Part shown: piece by piece, positions 20,834-32,631 of the stretch
Layout of the letters: every line of letters begins with the position of its first letter
How positions within the stretch are numbered: the stretch's first letter is position 1
The notes under the pieces: model-generated
Told to the model about the DNA's origin: nothing
Database searches by the model: none
The model's input: the letters and a program-made list of their open reading frames with translations, nothing else
Position numbers and translations under genes: made by a program
Assembly (NCBI GenBank): GCA_013339765.2
Contig: CM023448.1
Span: forward strand, 27,418,551 to 27,482,550
Reading direction: 5' to 3'
Length of the DNA stretch: 64,000 nucleotides
From: Haemaphysalis longicornis
Lineage: Eukaryota; Arthropoda; Arachnida; Ixodida; Ixodidae

Positions 20834-21427
20834 AGGAGTACTGACACGAAATGTTTATGTTACGTTTTTTTCGTTGCTATGCGTGCCTACCAGCCCACTA
20901 ATCATAGAATGACAGTTTAGACGGTCGAGCGCGGCGTAAACATTCATTTACGGTGTCGTTTATTCGTGCCAGTTCAGGTTACGACAAAAAAACGCCGAGC
21001 GGCCGCCATGACAGCATGTATCACATGGCGTCACCATTCTTGCCGTATCGCTGCCTCTCTGGAAGCGCGCGCGAGCGAGCGCACGCGCGCGCCCAGACCG
21101 GTCGAGGTATTCACCGTCCCCACAGGCCCGGGCAGCATGACGTCAGTCCCAAAACTATGACGTGTACACATGCCCGAGCAGCGCGCGCCAACCACAGCCA
21201 GCACGTCGGCTTCGTCACGGGAGCCCCGACGTCGGCAGTTTGGGGCACGTAGCAGATGATGTCACGTCGGCCCGCTCTGGGCTTTCTCGTGCGGGCGAAG
21301 ATTAAAATGGATTTTAAATATGTTTCGCTGAACGGTTTCTGTTGAAACTTGCTGGGAGATATCTCCTAATAAAAAGGAAGCGTTTTACATAGTTATCTCA
21401 GCTTTGAAATTTCGTGTCAGTACTCCT
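20834..21427. mobile_element. 594-bp MITE with 19-bp perfect inverted termini
   Basis: The termini aggagtactgacacgaaat (20834-20852) and atttcgtgtcagtactcct (21409-21427) are exact inverted copies. Both ends are flanked by TTAA (20830-20833, 21428-21431). The duplication can be read as TTAA (piggyBac-like) or TA (Tc1/mariner-like), because adjacent A and T bases make it ambiguous. The interior is GC-rich (20.99-21.25 kb), has no transposase, and holds several tgacgt motifs. It is a non-autonomous DNA transposon. Confidence 0.85.
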
Positions 21428-21431
21428 TTAA

Positions 21432-23340
21432 GTTACATAACTGTTTTGTTTTTGTAACCTGGGTTGATGTTTGCTTTCTTTCCTATTTTTGGCAATCTGT
21501 GTGACTTATTAAATGTCGTGCAAATTTGTGTTATTCTTCTTATAAAATCTGTACCCTTTAAGTCAACGCAGATATATATATATAGCATCAAAACTGGTTG
21601 TGTTGCAAAACCATATTGCATAATTTTGAAGTAAATATAAACTGTTTTACCTGAACTGTTTTCTTTTATGTGTATTTTGAAAGCTTTCTTTTGGCCGAGC
21701 TTTACAGCTAGCTTGGCAAGACCATCATTTTAATTAGTTTCTAATTGTTTCTCTGACAGTTTATTACAGAAGGCCAGTGCAGCCGTGCTGTGTGGTCTGT
21801 ACCCTTAATGCGATGACACTAGGTTCCCTTAGTGTCAAGAGCACTTGTGCTGATCAGGGCTTGTTTGCTGTTACTTGGTGCCACTTGTTTTCGATGCAAC
21901 ATTTCTTGTTTGGAGCTGCGATTTGTGTGCTTCTTCAAGGAGTTTATGTCAGCTTAGCTACACTTCGAAAGTGTAATCACATTACTCTAGTAACCAGGCA
22001 CCAAGTAACAATACACAGTGCTGAATGAAGGCATGTATTTGAAGCACAAGTGCCCACGACACGTAGGCAACCTCGCAAAGAGGGCTGGCCAAGCTTCTAA
22101 ATAATGTATAAAGAATGTATATTTAATGCATAGAGGTTCATCTCGACAATGTCGTACGAACGTACACTAGATGGGGATTTAACAAAGCAATGTCTGTGCC
22201 AAAGACAGCAAAACAATGTAGAGTAGACATATCAATACGTCTTGCATATGTACCACTACAATATCCATAAGACTTACCACTAAGGTAACGTCCCGTAAAC
22301 AGCGTATAAAAGTACCATGAGACGTCTATAGTACGTCATCCTTCGTGCGATTTGGACGGGTTTTTTGCAGTTGTAGGAACGTTGAGTATATGTAAGTCCG
22401 ACCCGAACGGTACGTCTCCTGGACATCTGCAACGTCGATTGCTGACATCTCCAGGATATCTACAGAACGTAACGCGGTTTGCTGGGGCCCTTCCGGTCTG
22501 TGAAATTGCACGAGCTGTGAAGCCGGCCGCCCGCGAGAGCAGTGCACTATATAAAAGTTGTCGGTTTGTATTTTAAGACGGCATACATTCTAGCCAATTG
22601 AAGGGAGGAAATTTGAAAGGCTCCAGCTTTGTCCTTGTGAACAAAAATAAATGTGTCTCTTTCCCGCCCGCGTCGTAGACATCTTTCTTTTTGTTCAACC
22701 CACGAACCAATACACTCTACCACTGAGCCCACCAGACCAGTCGGATCGGGCTGTTTCACAGCCACGTTTAGGCCTCACACCAACACAACCCACAATGACA
22801 TCGGTAAGAGTCTGAAACATTTACGTACGCGTGCCTGCCCCCCTTCCTCCACTTGCAAACTGTGCACAAAAAAAACGAACGCCGGTCATGAGTGGATGCT
22901 TAGTCCTGGAAGCCACTGTCAAAAATGTCACTTTTAAAGTCGGCGAATTACAACAAGGACTGTTCGGCAACGTGGGCGTTCCAAGCGGGCCAATTGCTGT
23001 TCAATAAGAATGGATTCTCAGCTACTCGAAATACTACAATTTGAGGCAGCAGCACTGGTTTTTTATTGTTGTCGTGTGAACTCACGCTGCTGCACAAGAA
23101 GGCGCTTCACTGTCCGCTCTTTTTCCTCCAAGCGATCACCATACGTCCCTGCCATAGCGAGTTAACATGTCGAAGGCCTCGGCATTTTTACTCTAGCGGA
23201 CCCGTACGGTAGTGTCTCGCTGCTTAGTCGCAGGCATCTTATTTCTATCCAACACACCAACACGACCCAAATCGCCCTATTGCCCAGGACAGGTGATAGG
23301 GTGCCATAAATCATGAGACTACCACTTTTTATCTCCCACC
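21432..23340. other. No clear gene; some repetitive-looking sequence
   Basis: The last unit of the AT-rich array fades out after 21.5 kb. A segment at 22.1-22.5 kb has many acgtc/gacgtc words and may be an old dispersed repeat. A short tRNA-like string (minus-strand gggctcagtggtagagtg near 22.72 kb) lacks the rest of a tRNA. There is no supported coding region. Confidence 0.4.
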
Positions 23341-23633
23341 ATCACAATAGTAAATCATTGGTTTGTTCTAGGCTGGAATATGCAGCAACCTTTTGGTACC
23401 CGAGCCATGACTATCTGGTAACATCACTTCATTCCATGCTGAATAACGCAGCACAATTTATTCTCAGCAATTTCGCCCATGCGGCAAGTGTCCCATCCAT
23501 GAAAAACTTTCTTCAATTATTCTCTCTATTTTCACGCACAAACAGTTTCGCCTCTCTCTCTTTCGCTGAACTTTACAACCATAATTCTAACCTATGCGAT
23601 GAGTTATTCACCTTCAATCGGCGTGCGCAGTGA
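23341..23633 (+). pseudogene. CR1/L2-like LINE reverse transcriptase C-terminal fragment
   Basis: The frame encodes KSLVCSRLEYAATFWYPSHD, matching the L.RS.LEYAS..W.P pattern found after the RT catalytic core in CR1/Jockey/L2-type LINEs. It continues through NNAAQFILSNF and a following leucine/serine-rich stretch to a stop at 23631. Only about 95 residues of the roughly 900-residue polyprotein are present. The class differs from the RNase H-bearing LINEs elsewhere in the window. Confidence 0.7.
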
Positions 23634-24535
23634 TAACCATATTTTTTTGAAGCAGCCATTCTGTTTGCGGCCACTGCCTTTAGGCCTCACGCTTGTTGGC
23701 TGGATTGGTCTATCACTCCGAAGATAAATGACTCAGAGTATACAGGTTGCAGTGCGTCGCACGTTTGTGCGTACTGGTTCAACAGTGTTTAGATTAAGTT
23801 TCGGTTGTCCGCAAGCACCTCAGATTAATTTTTGCGGCCGCAAGTTCACATCCCCCAAAAAATTACGAGCATGCTAAAGCTCAGATGACACACTGCAGCA
23901 ACTGCAGTCATTTGTCAAAAAAGGGTAGCGAATGGAGGTGTGGAAAGGAAGCAGAAGGAGGGGCGGGGAGTTGTTTTTTACTCTACTATGCACCAGCGCG
24001 GTATTCACAGCCAGATACACCGTTTTGGGGTAGGCACATTCTTGGTTAATGCGAATGCTAATGAACAGGAGTAAAGTGGTATTTTTTGCCATCGTACTGG
24101 CGAACGTTGTGGCAAGCCGCGTACATGAAAAGTTTCAAAGATATATTTCAGGTAAAAAACTCCCATTCAGGCTAATTGTTGTTTTGTGTGTGCAGTAGTT
24201 TCTGTGTTAGTACGAAATGACTACTCAATAGCTTCACATAATATGCGACTGCATTGTTGGTTTGTAGACAATTTGGAACACAGCTTTTGCTTTAGCAGAC
24301 CTGCAAGAGTCCGTTTCCTTCAAAGCTGGAAGGAAACGGTCAGTAGGATTGGGATGTTAGGTGGCATAAGCTGATCAACTCCTTCTGTAAACTAGTTTCC
24401 GCTTTTTCTTCATAAAGAAAATGCATGAAAAAGCTTAACCTGTAAAGAAGAAGACAAAAACAAACCTTGAGTACAGTAACTCATTTCTTACCTCAGGGTA
24501 CTTTTTCGACTTTACTTTCCAGTGGAGAAACTATG
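23634..24535. other. No gene seen
   Basis: Non-coding; no supported features. Confidence 0.45.
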
Positions 24536-25620
24536 GAGAAAGAGAGAAAGAGAGAGCCATTTTTCTTAGTAATTGGTCAACGACAGTTCGGGGGCTGAAG
24601 GTCCGCCTGTACAAGACATCTTTTTCTTTAGCTGGGTGGGCGAGCTCGTAGGGACCATAAGTCGGCGATTTTTGGCGACCTTTCCACCCTCTCAACAAGG
24701 CGCACCTGTAAGTCTGGGTCGGGGCTGCCAAGCGAGGCCTTCCACGTCTCCTAAATTGAGTTTTCGGGAAATGGGTCCCGAGGCATGACCAGATGATGTG
24801 GACCAGATTAGCATGGGCGCTACATGAGACCACACTAAGGTTAGGTAAAGATTGTGTTGATTACGGCTCATAAAGGCCAAACATGGGAAGTTTCTCCAAT
24901 GGAGTAGGCGCCAGACGTAATCTCGCTCTTTTGTGAGGGATTTATCTGCATGCGTGGTAGATCTAGGGGAGAGAAGGTAGTAGGTACCAACGTCCTGGTA
25001 ATCGACAAGACGGTCTCGCGCTGATCGGGCTCTGTTATAGGAATGCAGGCTCGGCCCAGCCTGGATAGTTGGTAGAAGGGTGAGATCATGGCCTGCCTGG
25101 TTTCCCTCGATCCCGCAATAAACGGGGGCCAGATCAGTTTTACAAAAATATTGAACCCTATGAGCACCGCTATGTGTATTCATCAAGCAGCAAAATTTTA
25201 GAGAGGTATTTTAAAATCTGTAGTGGTTGTTCCAGGCATAGGTTGAGTGAAAGTGCCAGCGCTATCTCCACCTCTACCGCCGGTTTTGGGAAAGGCGCCC
25301 ACACTGCGGTAGATTGAAGAGAGTTTTTTGTTGAGTTAATTGTAAACAGCGATAGCGATGACGGCCTCGTGCTGACTGGATCCCGCTGCGTCTATGTACA
25401 CGATTTGTGGGTAGCTTTTGTATTTCTTGTGCAGGGCGGGGGGATGTTGTTTCCTGCGTCCCGTGTGGTACGTGGAATTCGTCTTGCGAGGAGTTGGTTG
25501 GCTTTGATATGTGCGTGGGTATAATGGGGAGTAGTTGTTGAATCCTGAGATGGGGGTGGTCAACCACCATGAGGTTATAGAGAAAGAGCCTCCCTGTGGG
25601 GCTGCGTACAAGGCGTTCCC
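24536..25620 (-). mobile_element. RNase H-bearing LINE 3' portion, decayed
   Basis: On the minus strand: an RNase H start (SYPQIVYIDAAGSSQHEAVI, about 25420), a following region with LAPVYCGIEGNQAGHDLTLL (the PGH.GI.GNE.AD equivalent) near 25100, the SLHSYNRARSARDRL linker, and a C-terminal knuckle remnant VHIIWSCLGTHF. It ends near a purine-pyrimidine gagaaagagagaaag tract (minus-strand tctc tail) at 24536-24556. Frames change several times, so it is dead. It is probably the same broad clade as the fragment at 20391-20758. Confidence 0.75.
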
Positions 25621-26317
25621 ATTGTCCCGATTACGTGGGCTTCCACAAATATTCCCGCCTTGCTGCGGACGCCTAAATAAGTATATCGTTCAAAAAAGCC
25701 ACAGTAGAAAAAGCAGCTGCGAAGTTCTGAAATTTTCGTTGTGAAGAAAAACAATGGATATAAAATGCCGCTGGATAAACTTGAATATTCTGGTCTTAAA
25801 CCGGCTAGCGCCAGTGGTTATAACAACAAAACTCTAAATACCAATGAGGCCAGTGGATGTTGCAGCCGACTTAAGGCTTCAACTGTTATCATTCTGCCTG
25901 AATACTGACAACTTGGGAGCTCTTTGTGTGGATCCGTAGGTAACAGGACTGTTGGCCTGAGTTCTTAATTCGCTAAACCAATCACGGCCATACACGTGGC
26001 CTACTGGTCTTGGGCCCCGTCTCGGCTCGGAAAGTGGCTGGGTCCAAACTCCACCACAGGACCTCCACCGTTTTATTCACTTCCACAGAGAGAGTCCGCG
26101 CTCTCTGTGAAGATGAATTACAGGGAAAGTATACGTGGGCTTTTTGAACATAAACTCTCGCTCATATGGCTCTGTCACACCGGGGAAGCGCTCAGGCGGG
26201 TAATAAACGCGCCGGCATCTTGCGAGTTTGACAAGTTGAGAATTTTTATCGATTTGTCGAAAGTACTTGAAAGAATAAACAATGAAATTATGTTGTTGGT
26301 CATGATGACGATGTTAA
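25621..26317. other. No gene seen
   Basis: No recognisable coding domain. Its position upstream of the ORF1-like segment could make part of it a LINE 5' untranslated region. Confidence 0.35.
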
Positions 26318-26973
26318 TTGAGGGAAGGAGCTAGCCTTGCTTGTTATGCCGTCAATTGTTCCGTCATAGCAGCCGGGATCGCAAACAACCACGGGTGCAA
26401 ACGCGAGACGGCTCCAGCGGCGCGGAATACTTCAACCGCCAGGCGGGCGCGGGCGGCCTCCGTCGCGCCCTCAAGGGAGGGGTGCGCTCGCCCAGTAACA
26501 GAGGCGGCAGTTCTAGTGTCGACACCAGTTCGAGCAGGCCGCAATCTAGGGTACGATCCCCTTCTGGTGCCAGGAGGAGCCATTCAAGCTGTTGGTCGCA
26601 CTCCCGGAGCCAACGCGTTTCGGGCAGGTCGCAGTCCAGGAGACGGTTCAGAACCAGACGTGAACCTTCCAGTCAGCACTTGCGCCTGCAGTCTCCCTCT
26701 TGGGCTGATTGAGCCCAGGGCGGGCGGAAAACACTGCCAACATCGCCGACAAACGACGAGGTAACGCCTACGGCACTCTAAGAACATATCAATAGCCGGA
26801 TAGACGAAGTATTGAGGCGAAAAAAAGAAATTAAGGAGCAGCTCGATCAGCTCACACATGCTTTCGCCAATACGGCCGAGGAAAACATTAGACTTACAGC
26901 CGAAAACGCCTCTCTTGATACACAGAAAGATTCGCTACAGTCGCAGAGGGAACGACCCCATCGCGCACGATAA
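26318..26973 (+). pseudogene. LINE ORF1-like remnant: Arg/Ser-rich region plus coiled coil
   Basis: The first half (26341-26712) is an arginine/serine-rich frame (SRPQSRVRSPSGARRSHSSC and similar). The second half (26782-26971), in another phase, encodes a heptad-like helix, RIDEVLRRKKEIKEQLDQLT followed by NTAEENIRLTAENASLDTQK, ending at TAA 26971-26973. An RS-rich stretch before a coiled coil is common in ORF1 proteins of tick and other arthropod LINEs, where the coiled coil makes trimers that bind RNA. At least one frameshift separates the halves, and no zinc knuckles or RT follow. A truncated host SR-like gene is a less likely alternative. Confidence 0.5.
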
Positions 26974-27004
26974 CTTCTTGCTGGGCTATTTGATGAATAG
27001 ATTC

Positions 27005-27104
27005 CATGATTTGAATTGGAACAAAAACACACGAACGAAGAACAGAGCCTGTCTCGTCTACTCTGTTCTTCGTCCGTGTGTTTTCGTTGCGCTTCCAATC
27101 ATGG
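27005..27104. repeat. 100-bp imperfect palindrome (44-bp arms)
   Basis: The left arm begins ccatgatttgaattggaac and the right arm ends gcgcttccaatcatgg. The arms pair over about 44 bases with few mismatches around a loop of roughly 12 bases (cctgtctcgtcta). The arm core cacacg.acgaagaacagag resembles the 3'-end blocks of the Penelope-like elements at 5.7-6.0 kb, so it may be two inverted element ends. Confidence 0.8.
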
Positions 27105-27637
27105 TACCCATCGCGCAGCACCAAGCGCCGCACGCGCGGTAATGTGGTTGTGAAAATTTTAAATTGAAGCTATCACAAATGCAGGGATAGGGGTGCATCC
27201 GCACGAAGTGCCTCACACACCACTTCCTGCGAATCGCGCACCAACTCAAGTCCTTATATGGTAAGCGGTTGCTGTTTCTGCGACAGCAAGAAGAAAAGAC
27301 TTGAAAATTGTGGTTAGTCTGGAGCCTTGAGTTTGTATTAACACAACGTTTCGAAGTTTCTGCACAAAAAGCTTTTCTTTGATTCAGCGCACCACACGCG
27401 TGCGCGCACTGCAGTGACACCACCGTGAAGGCCCAGCGTGCCGCCCGCCAGGGACAGGCCAACTGCAACTTGCAAAGCGCTGTTCACAAGTCCGGTTGGA
27501 GAGACTCCAGCGCGTTTTAGTACATTTACGTCATTCCCCCGCGTGTGACGCTGCTTAACAGCGGGGCTGAATTGCCTCTAGGTGGCAACATTTCAATGTG
27601 TAATAAGGCGTTTTCAATAAAACGTAAATACTGCAAC
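27105..27637. other. No gene seen
   Basis: Non-coding sequence right of the palindrome. Confidence 0.45.
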
Positions 27638-27686
27638 GTTGTGACTGTACTTGTTGTGACTGTGACTGTTGTGACTGTGACTGTAG
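27638..27686 (+). repeat. Short gttgtgactgtgact tandem repeat
   Basis: About three variably spaced copies of gttgtgactgt with gact spacers. Confidence 0.75.
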
Positions 27687-28005
27687 GGAATAGTAGTAAA
27701 TCAGGTGCCATTTTTGTGTCACTCTAGCATCTAATACAACAGCTCCTGCAGTAATGCCATCACGGGGGATCATTGTAGAACTGCCACAATGTGGCCACAT
27801 TCAGAAATATCTAAACTGTGGGGATCATCAAACCGTCATATTGATATATTTAAAAGCAACAACACCATCATGCCGCAGCAAAATGCAGGGAGCAGCAGGT
27901 GGGGCGGTAATATTTTTTTATTGATCATGGGCATGATGGTATGGGTCTTCAACATGCGCAATTTCACTACAAAGTCTACTTTGGACATAGGCACAGTGCA
28001 CTCAG

Positions 28006-28011
28006 TTTATT
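28006..28011 (-). terminator. Poly(A) signal AATAAA for the 28.1-kb exon
   Basis: A minus-strand AATAAA lies about 64 bases after the stop codon at 28075 of the candidate terminal exon, a plausible short 3' UTR. The hexamer is common by chance; its position gives it weight. Confidence 0.4.
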
Positions 28012-28074
28012 CAAGGCTGACCACCGAAACAACCTGTAAGATGGAAACAATCAATCTCCTTGACACACTTTTTC

Positions 28075-28333
28075 TCAGTAATATTCTGGGGGAAAAGCAG
28101 GACCGTAAAACGCCGTCATTGCGCGTACCACAGCATGCAGGAGCTCAAAGCGTTTGAACGTGATATTCCTTGTGCGGGTATGGATAGTGCCTTCTTCGCT
28201 GTCATCGCCTAGGTCGTCGAACACCAAACACTTGCCTTGCGGGTATGCATTCAAGAGTTCCTCCACCTGCGAAACCAAAAAGTGTCGCAAATCCGTATTA
28301 ATGTTATTCCACAAATGGTTTGTCGTGATGGTA
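28075..28333 (-). CDS. Candidate terminal exon of an unknown protein
   Basis: On the minus strand a good acceptor (ttttgctatttcag) is followed by an 85-codon open segment. It contains NTDLRHFLVSQVEELLNAYP, then CLVFDDLGDDSEEGTI and FKRFELLHAVVRAMTAFYGP, ending PPEYY and TGA. The composition (mixed charged and hydrophobic, an amphipathic leading helix, an acidic loop) looks protein-like, and there are no stops. A poly(A) signal sits about 64 bases downstream. I do not recognise the family. Upstream exons would lie at higher coordinates on this strand, but none could be picked out before 31 kb. The lack of TE hallmarks favours a host gene or a gene fragment. Confidence 0.45.
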
Positions 28334-29491
28334 CTGAAATAGCAAAAAGCAAAACAAAATATCACAGAATAAACAATTATGTGGTAATGAGCAGAATCCC
28401 TACCCCGCTTGTCTTCATTTAATTTTTAGCAGATTTTGTGAGTAGTCACTTACGAAGGTTTGTTATGTGGTTTCATAGTTTATTTTTTCTCATCACCCTC
28501 AGTTATGTACCTTAGCTCAGAAGTCAAAACTCCTGCTGGTGAAGAAAAGACTACGACCTAAGAACGGTTGTCAATGCAGAAATATTTAGAACCAGAAAGG
28601 GTAACCATAAAACCCCCACTACAAATTAGAGAACTCGGCACGATCTTTTAAAATGACTCTTCTAGGTCACAGTTGAGCCGCCGACTCATCGATCAGTAAA
28701 ATCGCCAAAATGTTATGCCGAATCCCACAAAAAGAGGCTCAATCAAGGATCTAGACACGAGTCTCCCCGTAAACTTTTTCGTTGCACCCAATATTGGCTA
28801 AAAGATTTTAAGGCCACAATAACATCTCCAGTTATAAATAACCTGGATGCACTGATTAGGAAGGAATAGCAGGGTTTAGCCAGCCAGAGGGCGCTTTCAC
28901 TCGGACTCCACAATACCCTGACTAGCCTATTGTGGCCTTTCTTATCACTCAACAGTTACACTGCACCACCCCCACGGGCCATCTTCTTGACGCCGCCTAC
29001 GGTATTTGATAGTACATTCTGATCACCCTATACAACAAATTCCCAAATAAATTCGACAGCATCAGAAATTCCCTTTTACTTCGAAATACGCACCCTGTGT
29101 GTCAAGAGGGACAAATAGCGGTAAGACCGAAATACTTAGCTAATATGGACGGCAAAAATGTTCCAAGGACATTTATGTTTGTATCCTAAGCTCTAAGGCC
29201 CGGTAGCGATAGTTTAAGATCCACAGAACGTGTTCGTACACAGTGGCTGCATTTCTGATCTAGGCTTCAAGAGCACGAAATGTAATTAAAAAGATAAAGA
29301 CTAAGAAAGAGGATTTTTATTCGCCGTGTCCCAGCAGACACAAAAGCTCTCTGTGCTTCTGTGTGAGCGGTAAAGGTTGCGGATGCGAGGTGCTGGTCAG
29401 TTTAAGTGAGGAGGAGTAATATGAGTGGATTTAAATTTTTGTTCTATGACGTCTAGGCCGGACTGAACAATTCTGCCTTTTTGAAAGAGAG

Positions 29492-29494
<3 letters not shown>
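28334..29494. other. No gene seen
   Basis: Intron or intergenic sequence. No further exon of the 28.1-kb candidate could be recognised. Confidence 0.4.

Positions 29495-29531
<37 letters not shown>
29495..29531. repeat. (TA)n microsatellite
   Basis: About 18 TA dinucleotides without interruption. It explains the apparent tyrosine/isoleucine repeat in minus-strand frames. Confidence 0.97.
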
Positions 29532-29533
<2 letters not shown>

Positions 29534-31138
29534 AAAGATCTTTGCTCGCGAAGACATAGTTGTGGTTTAGGAAACTGTGGAGAAGAGATTGCAGGGAGCT
29601 CAAAGATAGAACCTGGGTCTACGGCATGAAATGCAGCAGCGCCTTCTCTGGCCCTCTCATTCAGCTCGCGCAGGTATTGAGGACACGAAATTGTCAAATC
29701 TGCGTTTCATTCCTCGAAGAAGTGAAATATGCCATGTTTTAGTCGTTCTCCCCTTTCCAAACCTATGGACATGGCTAGGTTGCTTGCAAGAGGGTGGATG
29801 TTTCCCCTATTTTGGCAGCTCTGAGTTAATGTGTCATGTTCCCAATGAACACCTTGATACACTGACATTTCCAGATAATAGTTTTAGTTTTTCGCCCACA
29901 AACTTTGTGATTATTATGCAATGCGATCTCGTCGTAGCCAGGGGAAAGATTGTGTTCCTAGGCTTAGGATGAGAATTTGTTGTTAACGTTTTTTTAAGAG
30001 GGCAGAGTAGTAGCCGTGATCACAAGGAACACGATATGTGAGTTCGTTTCTCTTGCATAGTGCGTCATTGTCTTCCACACCATCGAATCCCGCTGTCTAT
30101 CTGACGTTAATTTCCCGCGTTATGGAAGGTAATGTCTTACCGAAGAGCTTGGGTATTCTACCTCAAGAAAACTGCATCAACTGAGTCTCTATTGAGTATA
30201 CGCTTCTATTTCATAGTTCCGACATTCGGATTGCCAGGAAGACGGCTCCAACTTCCACTTATTTGTTCCTGCATGTAGAAGGGTGATGCAATGACAAGCA
30301 TTACCAGAGTTGGTAACTACGGCAATTGGTGCCTTGTGCTTTCCTACATACACGAGTCGGTGTACTGTGCTGTCTCATGGCATGGAAACATTCCCATATC
30401 GAGAAAGTGCCATATTTGCCAGCTCTTGTGTAAGATTGGAACGATGTTTTTGGTATAGAAGAGGTTTAGCGCGGAGTCACTGGATCCGTGCTATGTCCAA
30501 CATAGCATGATGAAATGTCTTTTAAGGGGGCTCGGTGTGCGTGTTGTCTTTTTTGTTTGTGGTGCGTGTTCGCGGGTGCCTGTTGCCTTTAAAAGATTGT
30601 TGTAATGGCCCTTCTTGATTTTGCTTTTACATCCACTTTCTTGTTGCTAGGAGAGTTATTTCCCTGGTTTCTTGGAATGGCTTAGGAAGAGACCAGCTGA
30701 GGCAATATGAATCGTCATTATCAGAAACATCCTATTTATGACGACTGCAGCTTCAACGCCTATCCAATTGACCTTCACGCGCTGTGGTCTGGCGCTACCC
30801 CATTACATTTTTTGCTCCGAAAATTGTACCTTCTGTGTATGAAATATCGGAAATTTTTATTCGTTATCTTTTTGTGTAAACACGCTTTGGTGTGACGGCG
30901 TAAGTTGCAGACACGGCTGGGTACGGTGTCTGCTGCTCATGCTACCACCTACTGGGCATAGAACAAACTTCATGGCGCAGGCGCGGCAGCTGGTGAAAAC
31001 TGGTGTCCTATCTAACGTATCCGACGTTGTCCTTTCCTTTCCTTTCCAAATTTCTGTTGCCGTAGTGCGGCATTGCAGATTCAGCGAAGCCACCAAATTT
31101 AGTGCCTCAGTGACAGCTTCCGGGGGCAAGGTTATAGT
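29532..31138. other. No gene seen
   Basis: AT-rich with short open frames only. The ccttt-rich run near 31030 lies just left of the foldback. Confidence 0.45.
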
Positions 31139-31632
31139 CTATTTCTTCTACTTGGATTGTACTGGCGCGGTGGGGTTTGAAGCTCATGATTTTCTGGGCT
31201 ATACCAGTGGCCACTTCCGTCATTGCGTGCTCTCTAACCTAGTCTGACGCGACTGTATACACCCTCTTCGTATTAACGCGATGACATTATTAGGCTTATT
31301 TTTCTGTTACCCCGTGGCTCCCAGCCGTCAGCTATTAGAAGTGCTCATCAGGCGTCCACAGAAATGCGTCACCTCTGGCACCCGGAAGCTGCGATTGAGT
31401 CAGCATTTCCGTAGACGCCTGGTGAGCACGGCTGATAGCGGACGGATGGGAGCTACAGGAGAATCGAACGTGAGCCCAATAACGCTATCGCGTTAATAGC
31501 AAGAGGATGTATACAGACGCGACAGACTAGGTCAGTGAGTATGCAATGACTTGAGTGGCCACCAGTATAGCGCAGGTGCTCACGAGCTTCACACCCCCAT
31601 GCACCAGTACAATTCAAGTAGAAAAAATAGGC
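31139..31632. mobile_element. Foldback element, arms about 230 bp
   Basis: The left arm (31139-31367) and the reverse complement of the right arm (31403-31632) share a long series of blocks in the same order: ttctacttg.attgtactgg, gtggccact, cctagtctg.cgcg, gtatacacctctt, attaacgcgat, gctccca.ccgtc and caggcgtc.ac.gaaatgc. The loop is about 35 bases. Divergence is considerable, so the structure is old. No transposase is encoded. It fits a foldback/MITE-type element, or an inverted duplication of one repeat. Confidence 0.75.
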
Positions 31633-32631
31633 GTTGTTGTTGCCACCGCTCAAATTAAAGCAACGACTGTCATCCTACACTACCAAGGAGCCCGGAGCAG
31701 TTACATCGAAGAAATAAGTTAACCAATCAATCTGAAACACCTGCATCAAACCTTCCCAGAAAAAGGACAAGTATCATCTAGGCACCTGCCTATTTCATTA
31801 TTTGTGATAAACGCGTCGCGTACACGAGCGACCGAGAAATATCCGGCGGACTCCGAAGAAACACCGGCAGAAGGTTGAGACCATGTGGAGAAACAGCACG
31901 GGTTCCTTGTTATTAAGTCTTGACTGAGACTTCCCACAGTGCCAATAAGCATATCGCTTGAAAACAGCGCGGAAGGCGGGACTAAGACAGTAACAGACGG
32001 CACAGGCGCTGACGAACAACTGTGCGATTTTACTTTGCAAGTAAATATACATGAATAACTAAGGTAGAGAAGGAAAGAGAGATGAGGAAACCGAACAAAA
32101 ATTTTGGCATAACTGTTATAGCAATAGATTAGTTTGTATGCAACCACAACTTTATCCACCAAGTGACGATTTAACGACGACTAGTCACGATGGTAAGCGA
32201 TTTTTTTATCCACCACAATTCCTCATTCGCTGATCCCATTGATCTCTTTCCTGTTCATTTGGAATGCTTTGAAGATCTCCCTCTCCCTCCGCCCACCGTA
32301 AGAGGTGAGTAAGACGCATTCTGTGAACGTGGTGGTGCAGTCACACGAGGCACAGTGCGCTGACAGCACGCCGCTATTGAAGACCTGACTTTCATGGCTT
32401 GCTCCCTCCAACAATCATTCAGGCTGCGGCTCGTTTGTCCTTTACTAACAAATCTGTTGCTATCACCTTTTACGGGAAAATTTTATTTCCTTTTTTTTGT
32501 GTCTCTTTTCTTGTCTTCCCTTAGTTTTTTATGTATATTTTTTCCAAATTAACATCGCACAGTTGTTCCTCAGCGCTTGCATCCTCTGTTACTTGGTCAG
32601 TGCCGTCTTCCTCTGTGTTTTCAAACAATAT
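31633..32631. other. No gene seen
   Basis: Non-coding sequence up to the Gypsy LTR. The last five bases before the LTR (aatat) would be one half of a target-site duplication, but the other half cannot be seen. Confidence 0.45.

Noticed and set aside
22640..22760. tRNA-derived SINE on the minus strand
   Set aside because: An A-box-like string is present, but a B box at proper distance is missing.
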